From: Ursus arctos
Lineage: Eukaryota > Chordata > Mammalia > Carnivora > Ursidae
NCBI RefSeq assembly: GCF_023065955.2
Contig: NW_026622875.1
Span: 12,875,001 to 12,939,000 of the forward strand
Direction of reading: 5' to 3'
DNA length: 64,000 bases
Positions within the stretch are counted from its first letter, which is position 1. Every line of letters starts with the position of its first letter. Position numbers and translations under genes: made by a program. Shown in pieces: positions 54,216 to 64,000 of this stretch. The notes under the pieces were generated by a model. It did no database searches. It was not told the origin of the DNA and saw only the letters and a program-made list of their open reading frames with translations.

Positions 54216-54229
54216 AGTGTTCTGTCCTG

Positions 54230-54480
54230 AGTCCCTGACTCCTTCACTTCTCCATAGAGCTGGTGAGGAGAATAAGGAAGTGATAAAGAGAAATGACAGA
54301 TCATAGGAACCTTGGAAGTCCTGTTAAGGGATTTGAGATTTTTCCTAAAAGCAATAGGAACCAGAGAAGAACTTAAAGCAGAGGGATGGGATCAGATTTT
54401 TGTTTAAAATAGGTATGAAATAAATGCAGGGAGGAAAATGGAATGGAGGGAGCAAGACAGGTGGTTTTTGCTTTGATATA
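54230..54480 (-). mobile_element. L2 LINE fragment, antisense
   Basis: TTGAGATTTTTCCTAAAAGC, AATAGGAACCAGAGAAGAAC, and GGGATGGGATCAGATTTTTG resemble the reversed L2 ORF end ('ggaagccattggagggttttgagcaggggagtgacatgatc'). Confidence 0.55.
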
Positions 54481-54563
54481 AGATTTTTCTCTTTTAACCA
54501 CTTCACTTGAACATCAAAGAATAGCCTAAGTTGCTCCAGAAAATATCAAAAGCAAAAACTCCA

Positions 54564-54767
54564 GGGACACCTGGGTGCTTCAGTCAGTTAAGCATCCGCC
54601 TTCAGCTCAGGTCATGATCCCAGAGTCCTGGCATCCAGTCCGGCATCCGGCTCCTTGCTCAGTGGGGAGCCTGCTTCTCACTCTGCCTGCTGCTCCCCCC
54701 TGCTTGTACTCTCTCTCTCCCTCTGACAAATAAACACATAAAATCTAAAAAAAAAAAAAAAAAAAAG
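54564..54767 (+). mobile_element. Carnivore SINE (SINEC)
   Basis: GGGACACCTGGGTGCTTCAG head to AAATAAACACATAAAATC and A20. Perfect 12-bp target-site duplication GCAAAAACTCCA at 54552-54563 and 54768-54779. Confidence 0.95.
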
Positions 54768-54779
54768 GCAAAAACTCCA

Positions 54780-56130
54780 CACAGTATAAACAGCTTTAAA
54801 ATAATCTCTTCTTAACAGGATAATCATGATTCTGCTCCTTTCAGTGATCTTCGGATGTTGTCCCAAGAATGTTCAAAAAGGATCCTGGTCACTTAAAAGA
54901 GCAAAGATAAGGGAAAATGGAATGTGAAGATGTGTGGGGAACACAAGAGATATGCAGGAGGGTGGCAGGGAACCACATTGGCTCAGGAAGTCAGGCAGCA
55001 TATCAAAGGCTGATAAAGGATGAAATGGGTAAGAAATGGAAAGAGAAAGGAGATCATAAAATAGAACTATTGTAGAAATATGATAAGCCGATGGTATGAA
55101 TGTGATAAGCCAATTAAAATCAATCTCTTATTTGAAAATTTAAATGTTAGAATATTTCACTGCTGTCTACAGCTGATGGAGAAAGTGTCCCCAAGGCCAC
55201 ACACATAGCATTGGGCCATTTGGAATAGCAATTTTCCAAGGGAAAGTTTACTTCTTAGACTCTGCACACAATGATTAAGCACAGGAAATCAAATTATGGA
55301 TTGAAGCCAAAATTTACAGGAGCATCAAGTACTGTATAAACTATTAAAAGAGCTTAAAAAGATATATATATATATATTTTAATTTTAACATGCATAAAGG
55401 GATTTTCCAATTCAATAAATTCTCCATATGTACTTAATGATATCAAGTATTCTATTATGGAAAAAACATCAGACTAACCAGTCTTATTCCTAATGAAAAA
55501 CATTGAAAAGAATCCACAACTCAGCCTTGTCTTAGCAGGAAGAGTCACAATAAATCCGCTCCTAAGCTGCTTCCAGTTTTGTTTTCATTTTTTAGGGTTG
55601 CTGGTTAAATGTCACTAATAAAAGAAAGAAATTCTTGCCAGGGCTTTCACTTGATTTATAGCAATGCACCTTAGGGGCTATGATGTGTTTGACATCCTGG
55701 ATCCCTCAAGAAAGATACCTGAAAGGGCATTTGGTCACCTTTTTCTGTAGGAAGAAAGTTTCTTAAGACCATGGCTAATTGCCCAAAAGGGACATATGTC
55801 AGTTTGGACTGAGCTCCCTTAAGGGTCCTCCTAATACAAGCACAGAATCTGGAACTTGCTTAGTTCAATGCCCTCACGTTCCTGGATGTCTACCCACACA
55901 CATGCATAAATCTCTATAATTTTCAACAACTTATTGACAGAAAGAAGCACGAAAGTGCTGAGCTGAGACTCACGCCTCTGAGGAACTTTACTCTGGATTT
56001 TAGCCTGTGTGTTAACCCTCATGACATTTTATACAGAGGCAAAGAGCACAGGTCCCAAGAAAAGCGATCTGGTCATTAACTTCTGTCTCCCATAAAACAT
56101 GTTCTGGGTAGGCCTGTTTTCTCAAGACAC
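54780..56130. other. Unassigned sequence
   Basis: Nothing recognised apart from a (TA)n run at 55362-55378. Confidence 0.4.
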
Positions 56131-56144
56131 TATGAAACTTGCTG

Positions 56145-56324
56145 GGGACGCCTGGGTGGCTCAGTCAGTTGAGTGTCTGTCTTTGGCTCGGGTCATGATC
56201 CCGGGGTCCTGGGATGGAGCCCCCCATCGGGCTTCCTTCCCTCTGCCTTTCCCTCTGTGTGTGCACTCGTGCTCACACTCTCTCTCTCTCTCTCTCTGAA
56301 AGAAGGAAGGAAGGCAACAAACAA
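56145..56324 (+). mobile_element. Carnivore SINE (SINEC)
   Basis: GGGACGCCTGGGTGGCTCAG head, GATCCCGGGGTCCTGGGATGG middle, a (TC)n run and a GAAGGAAGGAAGG tail. Flanks ATGAAACTTGC / ATGAACTTGCC are a likely target-site duplication. Confidence 0.93.
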
Positions 56325-56329
56325 ATGAA

Positions 56330-56885
56330 CTTGCCTTAAAAATTTACTCAAAACTGTGTGTGTGTTTTAATTCTGAATTCCATTCATAAGTGTACTTTTT
56401 TATATAATTTTCAGCTGCTCTGTGTGAATTACAATTGGCTAGTTTTTCATCTCATTACTATTCCAGCCTTCTTGGGACTAGCTCTATTACATAAAAAGGA
56501 TTTCACTTTACTTTTTCCTTCTGCCCTGGATCTGTATCTCTGAAGTTGTTCATTTAGACTTTGAGCCAATAACTGATTATTTAATAGGGAGGCTAGCTCA
56601 CAAAAACATTGATTGGATCACATACACTCGTGTGACTCTCTCACAGGATGTGGTGTAAAGGGAAGCTATGTGGGGAAATTTCTCGTTTTCTGGTAAAGTA
56701 GTTGAAACCTTTGAACAATAAGGCTTTTTTTTTTTCCATCTACAAAATTTGGCTTGAATAGGATTTCTTTCCTTGACACAGAACTGTCAAGAATTGTTTT
56801 ATTTTTAAAACAGAACATGGTCCCAATAGAGGAATGAGCCAGGAACATGAACAGATAGTTCAAAGAGAAGGAAATCATCTTTAAC
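56330..56885. other. Unassigned sequence
   Basis: Nothing recognised. Confidence 0.4.
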
Positions 56886-56889
56886 CATA

Positions 56890-57555
56890 TGAAACAATGT
56901 TCATCTTCATGATAATATGAGAAACGTGCGGTAAAATTACAAGGTAATGCCTTGTTTTTTCATCTATCAGTCTGGCAAAGATATGAAAGTTGATGATTGC
57001 AGTATTTTGACAAAGATAAAACATACACCACGATACATAGTTGGTGACAGTATAAATTCGTTCTACTTTGAAGAGTCAAATTGACATTATTTGTCAACTT
57101 CAAATACAAATCTCCTTTGTACTGAATTTCCATTTCTAGACAATTTTCATATAGAAATCCAGTAATACATCTATACAGAGGTATGAACACAGTAACTTAT
57201 TGTAGCATTCATTCATTGGAATACTCTGTAGCTGTTAATAAGGGAGAACTATAGAAAATGATATGAAACCAACTTCAAGTTATATTAAGTGATGACAGGA
57301 AGATACAGCACCTTATGTTGAATGTGAGTAAAAGAAATTGGAGCTATGTACGCATACATGTTAGATAGAAATGAAGTGTAAGGAAGTGGCAAAATATATT
57401 GCCTCTGGAGAGAACTGTCAAACTGAGGGACTAGGAGACTAAAGTGAAATGGAAATTCACTCTTTACTGTGTGTCATTTTATACTGCTGGGATTTAAAAA
57501 ACACACACATATTTGCACTGTTACTTGTATTTTTAAAAATAGCATTAAAAATGTA
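56890..57555 (+). mobile_element. Old LINE-1 (L1M-type) 3' end
   Basis: TATCAGTCTGGCAAAGATATG, GGAATACTCTGTAGCTGTTAATAAG, TTATATTAAGTGATGACAGG, GTGGCAAAATATATTGCC then CTCTGGAGAGAACTG, and CACTCTTTACTGTGTGTC are the ORF2 end and 3' UTR of an old LINE-1, in order. Strongly diverged, no usable frame. Confidence 0.78.
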
Positions 57556-57875
57556 AGAAATTCTGTCCTTAGCTTCATGAAGGTGCATAAAAAAGACCAG
57601 TATGTATGGAATTTTATTGACCTGCTTTAAACTTGCTGAAAATGGCATAAAGCTTTTAAACATGCAGAATGTCATTGATCTTAAGTTGCAACTTGGTGAT
57701 ACTACTTTTTCTATATGGCAAAACACTTATTACACTCCTGTATTTTCCAAATCGACCAGTACATAATCAGAAAATTCATATCCTCTTACAGCCACTCATA
57801 CCAGATGGTCCTTCCTGGTCCATTTCTTCTCCTTTCGTGATATCCGTCCTATCTCCCATTTACTCACAGGTTGGC
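57556..57875. other. Unassigned sequence
   Basis: Nothing recognised. Confidence 0.4.
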
Positions 57876-57879
57876 CAGC

Positions 57880-58130
57880 TCACTCTATAAAGAGCCACAT
57901 AGTACATATTTTAGAGTTTGTAGGCCAAGAGGGAAAATCAAGGATATTATCTATGTGCTTATATAGCAGAAAATAAAACAAATTTCTAGAAATTTTTTAT
58001 GACAAAATTGAAAATATAACTGGAAAAAAAATAATATAGGTCTAGTAATGAGAATAATAGAGTTCTTTTTGGGAAGATAATACTTTGTTTAATTGGGGTT
58101 CAAGATTAGTGTCCTCTATCCTCAAGTTGA
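57880..58130. mobile_element. Non-autonomous hAT-like DNA transposon fragment
   Basis: AAAGAGCCACATAGTACATATTTTAG then AGTTTGTAGGCCAAGAGGG match the family 'aaagggccagatagtaaatattttaggctttgcgggcc', the same family as 41840. The right part is degraded. Confidence 0.65.
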
Positions 58131-58163
58131 TTGAAAATGTTTATCTGTAAAAACATTTCTTGT

Positions 58164-58356
58164 GGGGCGCCTGGGTGTCTCAGCCTGCCTTCAGCTCAGG
58201 TCATGATCTCAGAGTCCTGGGATCAAGTCCCACGTTGGGCTTCTTGCTCAGTGTGGCGTTTGCTCCTCCCTCTGCACGCCCCCCCCCCCAAGCCTGTGCT
58301 CTCTCTCACTGACACGCTCTCTCTCTCTCTCAAATAAATAAATAAAATATTAAAAC
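58164..58356 (+). mobile_element. Carnivore SINE (SINEC), Pol III promoter region partly deleted
   Basis: GGGCGCCTGGGTGTCTCAG runs directly into CCTGCCTTCAGC, so about 15-20 bp between the A and B boxes are missing. A C9-10 run lies near 58279-58288. The target-site duplication AAAAACATTTCTTGTG (58149-58163) / AAAAAACAGTTCTTGTG (58357-58373) bounds it. Confidence 0.93.
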
Positions 58357-58373
58357 AAAAAACAGTTCTTGTG

Positions 58374-59189
58374 GGCCTAACAATAGAGGTGGTAAAGCTA
58401 GACTAGGCCCACCAGTTATAGTTTTCCCTTTCTTTTCTGCCTGATGGGCTGTAGACATCTAGCAGACTCGGCTCAACGGCCACCTCATCTGACTGCTCTT
58501 CTCCCCACCCCATCTGTATCCGAATAATCATTCTACTACTTCTGCAGTTGGCTCACAATTCCAGTCCTGAATAGAGAGCATTTTACAATATTTATCAGGA
58601 GTAGATATGTTACCTTTCTTATATCCAGTTTTTCATTAGTTCATAGAATATGTTAGAACGTCATCGGAACAAACTCATTTTTTGTTAACCTAAGCTGTCA
58701 TCCATTAAGAAGTAATTTTAATGGTAAATAAAATAAATATAAAAATAAAAGTAAATATAAAGTGCCCCCCCCATCAACTCACTTAACATCTGCGGTGTTA
58801 ATAACATCCCAAACTTGTATTTTTGGGTCAAATAATTAGGCAACCCCTCAGTGCTAGCATCTTCAGTCACGTTCAGTCAAGAGTTCTCCCTTTCGCCTGA
58901 GATGCCTGGACTTTTGCAAGCACTATTGTAGCTAAAGGCTGAAACTTGTTCACAAGCATAGTCCAGAAGGCCAGCAATCCATGATGAGAATCTGCTCACC
59001 TATGTACAGTACCTGCAAAAGAGTTTAAACTTAAGTATCCCAGTAGTGCTACACGATCTAGTCCAAACCCAGGGAAGCAAGTCTATTTTCTGATAAGGAC
59101 TGTTAAGGAATTTCACAGCTCTTGCCAAGCTCACCTTATGCCTTGGATAATCCTCTTTTTAATCATTACTTACCCCCCAGCTCTCTGAA
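58374..59189. other. Unassigned sequence
   Basis: Nothing recognised. Confidence 0.4.
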
Positions 59190-59428
59190 TTCACACATTA
59201 CTTCCTCTAGGGCTGTTTCCTCTGATCTTGCCCCAGAGCAGCCAAGCCCCTTGATAGATGCTGTCCTAGCTGTATGTGTTCTTCATAGCACTTATGGAAG
59301 TTTGTGATTATATCTTTGGGTGATTATTTCATCGATGTGTCTTATTCATAAGGTCCATGAAAGTAGAATGCATACTTGCTCTCATTGTGTCCATAAGACC
59401 TACACAGTGCCTGAAGGTATATATGCTT
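59190..59428 (+). mobile_element. L2 LINE 3' end (first part)
   Basis: TCATAGCACTTATGGAAGTTTG, AAGGTCCATGAAAGTAGAATGC, and CCTACACAGTGCCTGAAGGT are followed, after the SINE, by ATGCTCAATAAATACTTGTC and AAATGAATGAAGG (59618-59650). Together these make a typical L2 terminus. Confidence 0.82.
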
Positions 59429-59612
59429 GGGGCACCTGGGGGGCTTAGTCGGTTAAGCATCCAACTTGATTTTGGCTCGGTCATGATCTCGGGGTTGTGA
59501 GATTAAGCCCTGTGTGGGGCTCCATGCTCAGGAGAGAGTCTGCTTGACAGTCTCTCTCTGCCTCTGCCCCTCCCTCTCTCTCTCTCTAATAAATAAATCT
59601 TAAAAAAAAAAA
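59429..59612 (+). mobile_element. Carnivore SINE (SINEC) in L2 tail
   Basis: GGGGCACCTGGGGGGCTTAG head to TAATAAATAAATCTT-A tail. Flanks AGGTATATATGCTT / AAGTGCATATGCTC form a decayed target-site duplication. Confidence 0.94.
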
Positions 59613-59744
59613 GTGCATATGCTCAATAAATACTTGTCAAATGAATGAAGGAAAGTGGAATGAGGTCAATAGTCCATCTTGCTATTGGTTCCTAAAGTAG
59701 ACCCGTATTTCAGAAATTTATACCAGAGACAGTTGTGTCATTAG

Positions 59745-59860
59745 AGGACAGAATTAGCAATATAAGGGAACCATAGAGATTCCCAGGTCCAACTCATTTA
59801 TTTTACTGAAAAAGACAGAAACTCGGACAAGTTATATAACTTACCTGGGAATCCCATAAA
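59745..59860 (-). repeat. MIR-like fragment, antisense
   Basis: CCCAGGTCCAACTCATTTATTTTAC then GACAGAAACTCGGACAAGTTATA resembles reversed MIR/MIR3. Low similarity. Confidence 0.4.
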
Positions 59861-60131
59861 CACTACTGACTGAATGTGTAAGTTCCATCTCTACCATGAA
59901 ATATGCGAGAGCTTATATCACTCACCTTTCCACAAGGTTTCAGACCTTACTCGTGTTTTCAAACTCCCATGCCCACTTCGGTTTGCATATCATTACTTTC
60001 ACTCACCATGGTATCTACATCAGTCCTCACTCTAATATGTCCATTTAGTTTATGTAATTTACATAATCTCACTGTCAGCTGCTCTAACCCTGCTGAAATT
60101 CTTTATTAAAAAAAAAAAAAAAAAAAAAGGA
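59861..60131. other. Unassigned sequence ending in an A-run
   Basis: Nothing recognised; a run of about 23 A at 60106-60128 directly precedes the next SINE. Confidence 0.4.
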
Positions 60132-60340
60132 GGGGCTCCTGGGTGGTTCAGTTAAGCATCAGACTAGGTTTTGGCTCAGGTCATGATCTCAGGGTGGGGT
60201 CATGGGGTGAAGCCCCAAGTTGGGCTCTATGCTCAGTGTAGAGTCCACTTGCCATTGTTTCTCTCTCCCTCCCTCTCTGCCTCTCCCCCTGCTCACATGC
60301 TATCATCCTCTCCCTCTTTCAAGTTAATAAAATATTTTTA
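60132..60340 (+). mobile_element. Carnivore SINE (SINEC), older type
   Basis: GGGGCTCCTGGGTGGTTCAG head, CAGACTAGGTTTTGGCTC middle, a CT-rich 3' part and TTAATAAAATATTTTTAAAA tail. The A-run just upstream (60106-60128) may be the tail of a lost element or part of the target site. Confidence 0.92.
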
Positions 60341-60460
60341 AAAATCTGATCAGCATAAATTAGGTCTATTGTCCAATTCTGGTCTAGACATCTGTGGCCT
60401 GAGTGGGGAGTGCATCTTAAAGTACCCGAGGGATTGTAAATAGAAAGAACGTGTCTTTTC

Positions 60461-61990
60461 TGGACAGCTATGTGCAAAAGGATGAAACTGGGCCACTTTC
60501 TTACATCATGCATAAAAATAAACTCAAAATGGACTAAAGATCTAAATGTGAGGCCTGAAACCATAAAACTCCTAGAAGAAAACATACACAGTAATTTCTT
60601 TAGCATTGGCCATAGACATTTTTTTAGCTATGTCTCCTCAGGCAAAGGAAACAAAAGCAAAAATAAACTGTTGGGACTACACCAAAATAAAAAGTGTTTG
60701 CACAGTGAAAGAAACCATCGACAAAACACAGAGACAACCTACTGAATTGGAGAAGATATTTGCAAATGATATATCCAATAAAGGGTTAATATCCAAAACA
60801 TATAAAGAAATTATACAAATTACCACAAAAGAGGGGATAATCTGATTAAAAATGGACAGAGTATCTAAATAGATGTTTTTCCAAAGAACACATACAAATG
60901 ACCAACAGACACGTGAAAAGATGCTCAACATCACTGATCATCAGGGAAATGTAAAAACCACAGTGAGATATCACCTGACACCTGTCAGAATGGCTAGTAT
61001 CAAAAAGACAAGGAATAACAAGTAATGACAAGAACGGCAAGAGAAAGGAACTCATGTGCACTGTTGGCAGGAACGTAAACTGGTGCAGCCACTGTGGAAA
61101 ACAGTATGAAGCTTCCTCAAAAAATTAAAAATAGAAATTCCATATGACCCAGTAATTCCACTGAATATTTATACAAATAAAATGAAAACACTATTTTGAA
61201 AAGATATATGTACCCCTATGTTTATTGCAGCATTATTTATTATAGCCAAGATATGGAAGGAGCCCAAATGTCCATCAATAGATGAATGGATAAAGAAGAT
61301 GTGGTGTAGGGGCGCCTGGGTGGCACAGTGGTTAAGCGTCTGCCTTCGGCTCAGGGTGTGATCCCAGCATTATGGGATCGAGCCCCACATCAGGCTCCTC
61401 TGCTATGAGCCTGCTTCTTCCTCTCCCACTCCCCCTGCTTGTGTTCCCTCTCTCGCTGGCTGTCTCTATCTCTGTCAAATAAATAAATAAAATCTTAAAA
61501 AAAAAAAAAAGAAGATGTGGTGTATATGTACAATGGAATATTACTCAGCCATAAAAAAGAATGAGATCTTGCCATCTGGGACACCATGGATGGACCTAGA
61601 GGATATTATGCTAGGTGAAATAGGTCAGTCAGAGAAAAGAAAATAACATATGATTTCACTCACATATATAATCCAAAAAGAAAAACAAAAAATAAATTAA
61701 AAAAACCAACAGACTCATAAATACAGAGAACAAGCTGGTAGTTGCCGGGGGGAGGGGGTCGAAGGGATGGGAAAAATAGGTAAAGGGTATTAAGAGTCAC
61801 AAACTTCCAGTTAAAAATAATTTATGAAGATGAAAAGTACAGCATTGGGAAAATAGTCAATAATATATACGTTAGGGTAACAGATGGTAACAACACTACT
61901 GTGGTAAGCATAGCATAATGTAGAATTCTTCTTGAATCACTATGTTGTACACCTGAAACCAGTATAACATTGTATGTCAACTATACTTCA
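60461..61990 (+). mobile_element. LINE-1 (older carnivore type), ORF2 3' part and 3' UTR
   Basis: Sense LINE-1. The open frame at 60470-60745 encodes the ORF2 segment KINSKWTKDLNVRPETIKLL. A frame shift follows at about 60600-60640, and a second frame (60606-60845) encodes KAKINCWDYTKIKSVCTVKE. Later come [17 protein letters not shown] and LLHCW-type remnants, YTMEYYSAIKK-type sequence on both sides of a SINE at 61309, then a 3' UTR ending CCTGAAACCAGTATAACATTG and a polyA-rich tail near 62020. It is 5'-truncated and inactive. Confidence 0.93.
61309..61507 (+). mobile_element. Young ursid-type SINE (SINEC1_AMe-like) inserted in LINE-1
   Basis: GGGGCGCCTGGGTGGCACAG head, Pol III box A at 61321-61331 (TGGCACAGTGG), box B at 61375-61385 (GGATCGAGCCC), a GGCTGTCTCTATCTCTGTC segment and an AAATAAATAAATAAAATCTT-A tail. 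Perfect 17-bp target-site duplication AAAGAAGATGTGGTGTA at 61292-61308 and 61508-61524, in the LINE-1 ORF2 sequence. Among the youngest insertions in the window. Confidence 0.97.
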
Positions 61991-62019
61991 ATTTTTAAAA
62001 AAATTGAAAAAAAGAAAAA

Positions 62020-62312
62020 AACATGTCTTTTAAGATGTTTGTGTGGGAGAGGATGTAGATACATGAAAAATGCGTGGGCAAAATATAAGGCCAAAGTGCA
62101 TAAGACTGTGCATAGAAATGTACACACACACACAGACACACGTATAGACGCTATAATAACTTTGTTTTAAATTCACTTAACATGGGAAACATTTTGGTTT
62201 GTCATTTTGTCTTTTGCATTGTGTAGTCTGTAGTCTATCTAGAGTGCAAATACAATTTTAAAAATACTAATCCCCATCACATTCGATGTACCCAATAATA
62301 AATAAACTTTAT
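62020..62312. other. Unassigned sequence
   Basis: Nothing recognised apart from a short (CA)n at 62122-62140. Confidence 0.4.
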
Positions 62313-62329
62313 AAGAAGCATCTCTCGTA

Positions 62330-62535
62330 GGGCCGCCCGGGGGGCTCAGTCGGTGAAGCGTCTGCCTTTGGCTCAGGTCATGACCCCAGGGTCCTAGGAT
62401 TGAGCCCTGCGTTTGGCTTCTTGCTCAGCAGGGAGTGTGCTTCTCCCTCTGACTCTCACCCCCACTTGTGCTCTCTCTCCCCCTCACTCTCCTTCTCTCT
62501 CTAAAATAAATAAATAAACAAAAGTCTGGAAAAAC
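62330..62535 (+). mobile_element. Carnivore SINE (SINEC)
   Basis: GGGCCGCCCGGGGGGCTCAG head to AAATAAATAAATAAAC tail. Perfect 14-bp target-site duplication AAGAAGCATCTCTC at 62313-62326 and 62536-62549. Confidence 0.95.
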
Positions 62536-62549
62536 AAGAAGCATCTCTC

Positions 62550-62748
62550 ACCGGGAGTGCTAGGCACCTGGTAAGTGGATATTTGATAACATGCCTGCTC
62601 CTGTAAAAACATTGTTTTACCTACTGATTCATGGTGCTGTTTTTACAAGTTGATGATAGCAAGCTAGTTGTCACTCCTGGCTCAGCTACTTAAAACGGAA
62701 CGGCACTAACAAGAAACCTGTAAGAAAGTGTGAGTACTGAGTAAAATC
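62550..62748. other. Unassigned sequence
   Basis: Nothing recognised. Confidence 0.4.
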
Positions 62749-62767
62749 CATGAAACCATGGTTTTTT

Positions 62768-62968
62768 TTGTTTTTTTGTTTTCTTAAAGATTTTATTTAT
62801 TTTTTTGACAGAGACAGCCAGCGAGAGAGGGAACACAGGCAGGGGGAGTGGGAGAGGAAGAAGCAGGCTCCCAGCGGAGGAGCCTGATGCGGGGCTCGAT
62901 CCCAGAACTCTGGGATCACGCCCTGAGCTGAAGGCAGATGCTTAACGACTGCGCCACCCAGGCGCCCC
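62768..62968 (-). mobile_element. Carnivore SINE (younger type), antisense
   Basis: TTAAAGATTTTATTTATTTTTTTG, GACAGCCAGCGAGAGAGG, ACGCCCTGAGCTGAAGG and CCACCCAGGCGCCCC. The target-site duplication CATGAAACCATGGTTTT / CATGAAACCATCGTTTT lies at 62749-62766 and 62969-62985 (one mismatch). Confidence 0.95.
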
Positions 62969-62985
62969 CATGAAACCATCGTTTT

Positions 62986-64000
62986 AACCGCAAGTCTGGT
63001 TTTCATATTCAGTTCTCTAGCTTGGTGCTTACTATACATCACAAGTGTAAATGAAAACAGTAAAGGGAATTTTTTTACTCCGTTACATAATGGAACCTTA
63101 GAAAATTCACATTTTCTTACAAAGAAAAATCTGTGATGCTACATTCGTAGACAATTTCCTACAGCTCAGTCAGCAAGACAGACTCTAAATCTGGGGTCCA
63201 TGTCTCGAGATTTTGAGTTTCAGTACAAGGTTTCCAAAATGATGAATCAGTTCAAAGTGGGATCAGTACCGTGGGACAGACCACATTGAAGCCACTTAAA
63301 TTTCACTACAGGAGAGAACTGAAACCAGAGAGCACATTGGAGGCTAAGTGTTGCTGATAAGGGCCAGCTCTTAAATAGCTTCTTCTAATCTGCCATGTTA
63401 ATTCCCTCAGCCCATTCCTCCATTTTGTTTACTGAAATTAAATCTAACCAGAATTTATATTTGGTGCTAATATTATCATTTTTATCAAAGTTTGCACAAA
63501 TATACTTTGTCTTTCCTCTTAAAATCTCATTTAAAAAAATCAAGTTCTTCCCAAAAAACATTAATAGTCTTTCTAACTGGTAGTTCTTAACTTTGAGTTG
63601 ACTTTTCTGTCAATAATCTCCCAAACATTATTTCTTTCCAAGATTTAATGGTTGAAACACTCAACATTCCAAAATTGTTCCTTTACCAATACATGTGCTA
63701 TTTTTTCCCTTTGTGTTCCCTACTTCCTAAGGGGTACATGACTTTCTTTTCCTTTCCAAATATTTCTTGGGAATTTGTCCTACTCTAGTCAAAAAAAAAT
63801 TTTTTTAAGGATTTTTAAATTTCTACGTATGTGCAAGCATTTGTGAAATAGTCCAAAAATCTAAAGTCCTAAGCAACGTAATAATCAAGAGAAAAAAAGC
63901 CACACATAATTTGCTGTGCATAAATGATACTAGTAGCCTCACCACCCAAAATGGGAGTTTTCTCTTATTTTTATCTTAATTTACGCAGAAGATTAGCACT
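62986..64000. other. Unassigned AT-rich sequence
   Basis: Nothing recognised to the end of the window. Confidence 0.4.

Noticed and set aside
61309..61400. tRNA-like sequence with A and B boxes
   Set aside because: It is the tRNA-Lys-derived head of a SINE followed by a CT-rich region and A-tail; it does not form a tRNA gene. The same holds for all other SINE heads in the window.
1..64000. A coding operon, defence system or other multi-gene system
   Set aside because: No conserved protein domain outside LINE-1 ORF2 remnants, no clustered frames and no bacterial or viral gene layout; the content is that of repeat-rich carnivore intergenic or intronic DNA.

Overview
The window is nuclear DNA from a mammal of the order Carnivora, most likely a bear or panda (Ursidae). 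Evidence: thirty copies of the tRNA-Lys-derived carnivore SINE (SINEC/CAN-SINE, recognised by a GGGGCRCCTGGGTGGC head and a TCTCTC...AAATAAATAAA tail). Several belong to a very uniform young type with a GGCACAGYGGTTAAGC head and a GGCTGTCTCTATCTCTGTC segment, which I associate from memory with ursids/panda (SINEC1_AMe-like). A 3' fragment of a young carnivore LINE-1 is also present. The DNA is AT-rich, lacks any CpG island that I can see, and has long A/T runs and dinucleotide repeats. The species call is inference; the carnivore call is firm.

No protein-coding gene, exon, rRNA, functional tRNA, CRISPR array or bacterial-type operon can be supported. The open reading frames are short (longest 140 codons). 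They either fall in LINE-1 remnants, are products of simple repeats and antisense SINEs, or lie in sequence I cannot assign. The window is therefore intergenic or intronic repeat-rich DNA.

Layout. 0-3.3 kb: mostly unassigned sequence with two antisense SINEs. 3.4-7.1 kb: a long degraded sense LINE-1 split by a SINE. 7.4-7.9 kb: a solo gammaretrovirus-like (ERV1) LTR. 8-10 kb: unassigned, then two adjacent SINEs. 10.6-12.7 kb: an old LINE-1 carrying a SINE nested inside another SINE, plus a further SINE. 13.2-14.8 kb: L2, a MaLR LTR and MIR. 17.1-17.4 kb: a SINE whose tail became a GAAA/GGAA microsatellite. 19.6-20.6 kb: MIR, MER5A, then an ERV1-like LTR containing a perfect 110-bp tandem duplication. 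21.3-23.4 kb: an L2 interrupted by a SINE and by an antisense LTR, then MIR. 27.3-28.4 kb: a young LINE-1 3' end and a young SINE. 28.9-34 kb: MIR/L2 remnants. 34.2-35.1 kb: old LINE-1 followed by an MLT1 LTR. 36-50 kb: low-density old repeats (L2, L1M, hAT, MLT1, MIR) with scattered SINEs. 50.3-53.7 kb: SINEs, MER5, an antisense ERV LTR and an ERVL-like LTR. 53.7-63 kb: a SINE-dense stretch with eight consecutive same-strand copies, an old L1M and a LINE-1 carrying a young SINE.

The elements do not work together as a pathway; what the sequence records is an insertion history. I looked for an undescribed biological system and did not find one. The most unusual signals are the identical 110-bp duplication in the LTR near 20.4 kb, the nested and adjacent SINE insertions with readable target-site duplications, the LTR near 52 kb, and a few unassigned stretches (for example 23.45-24.3 kb) that could be unrecognised LTRs. 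Family names below come from memory of consensus sequences, not from a database search; boundaries are approximate except where a target-site duplication fixes them.
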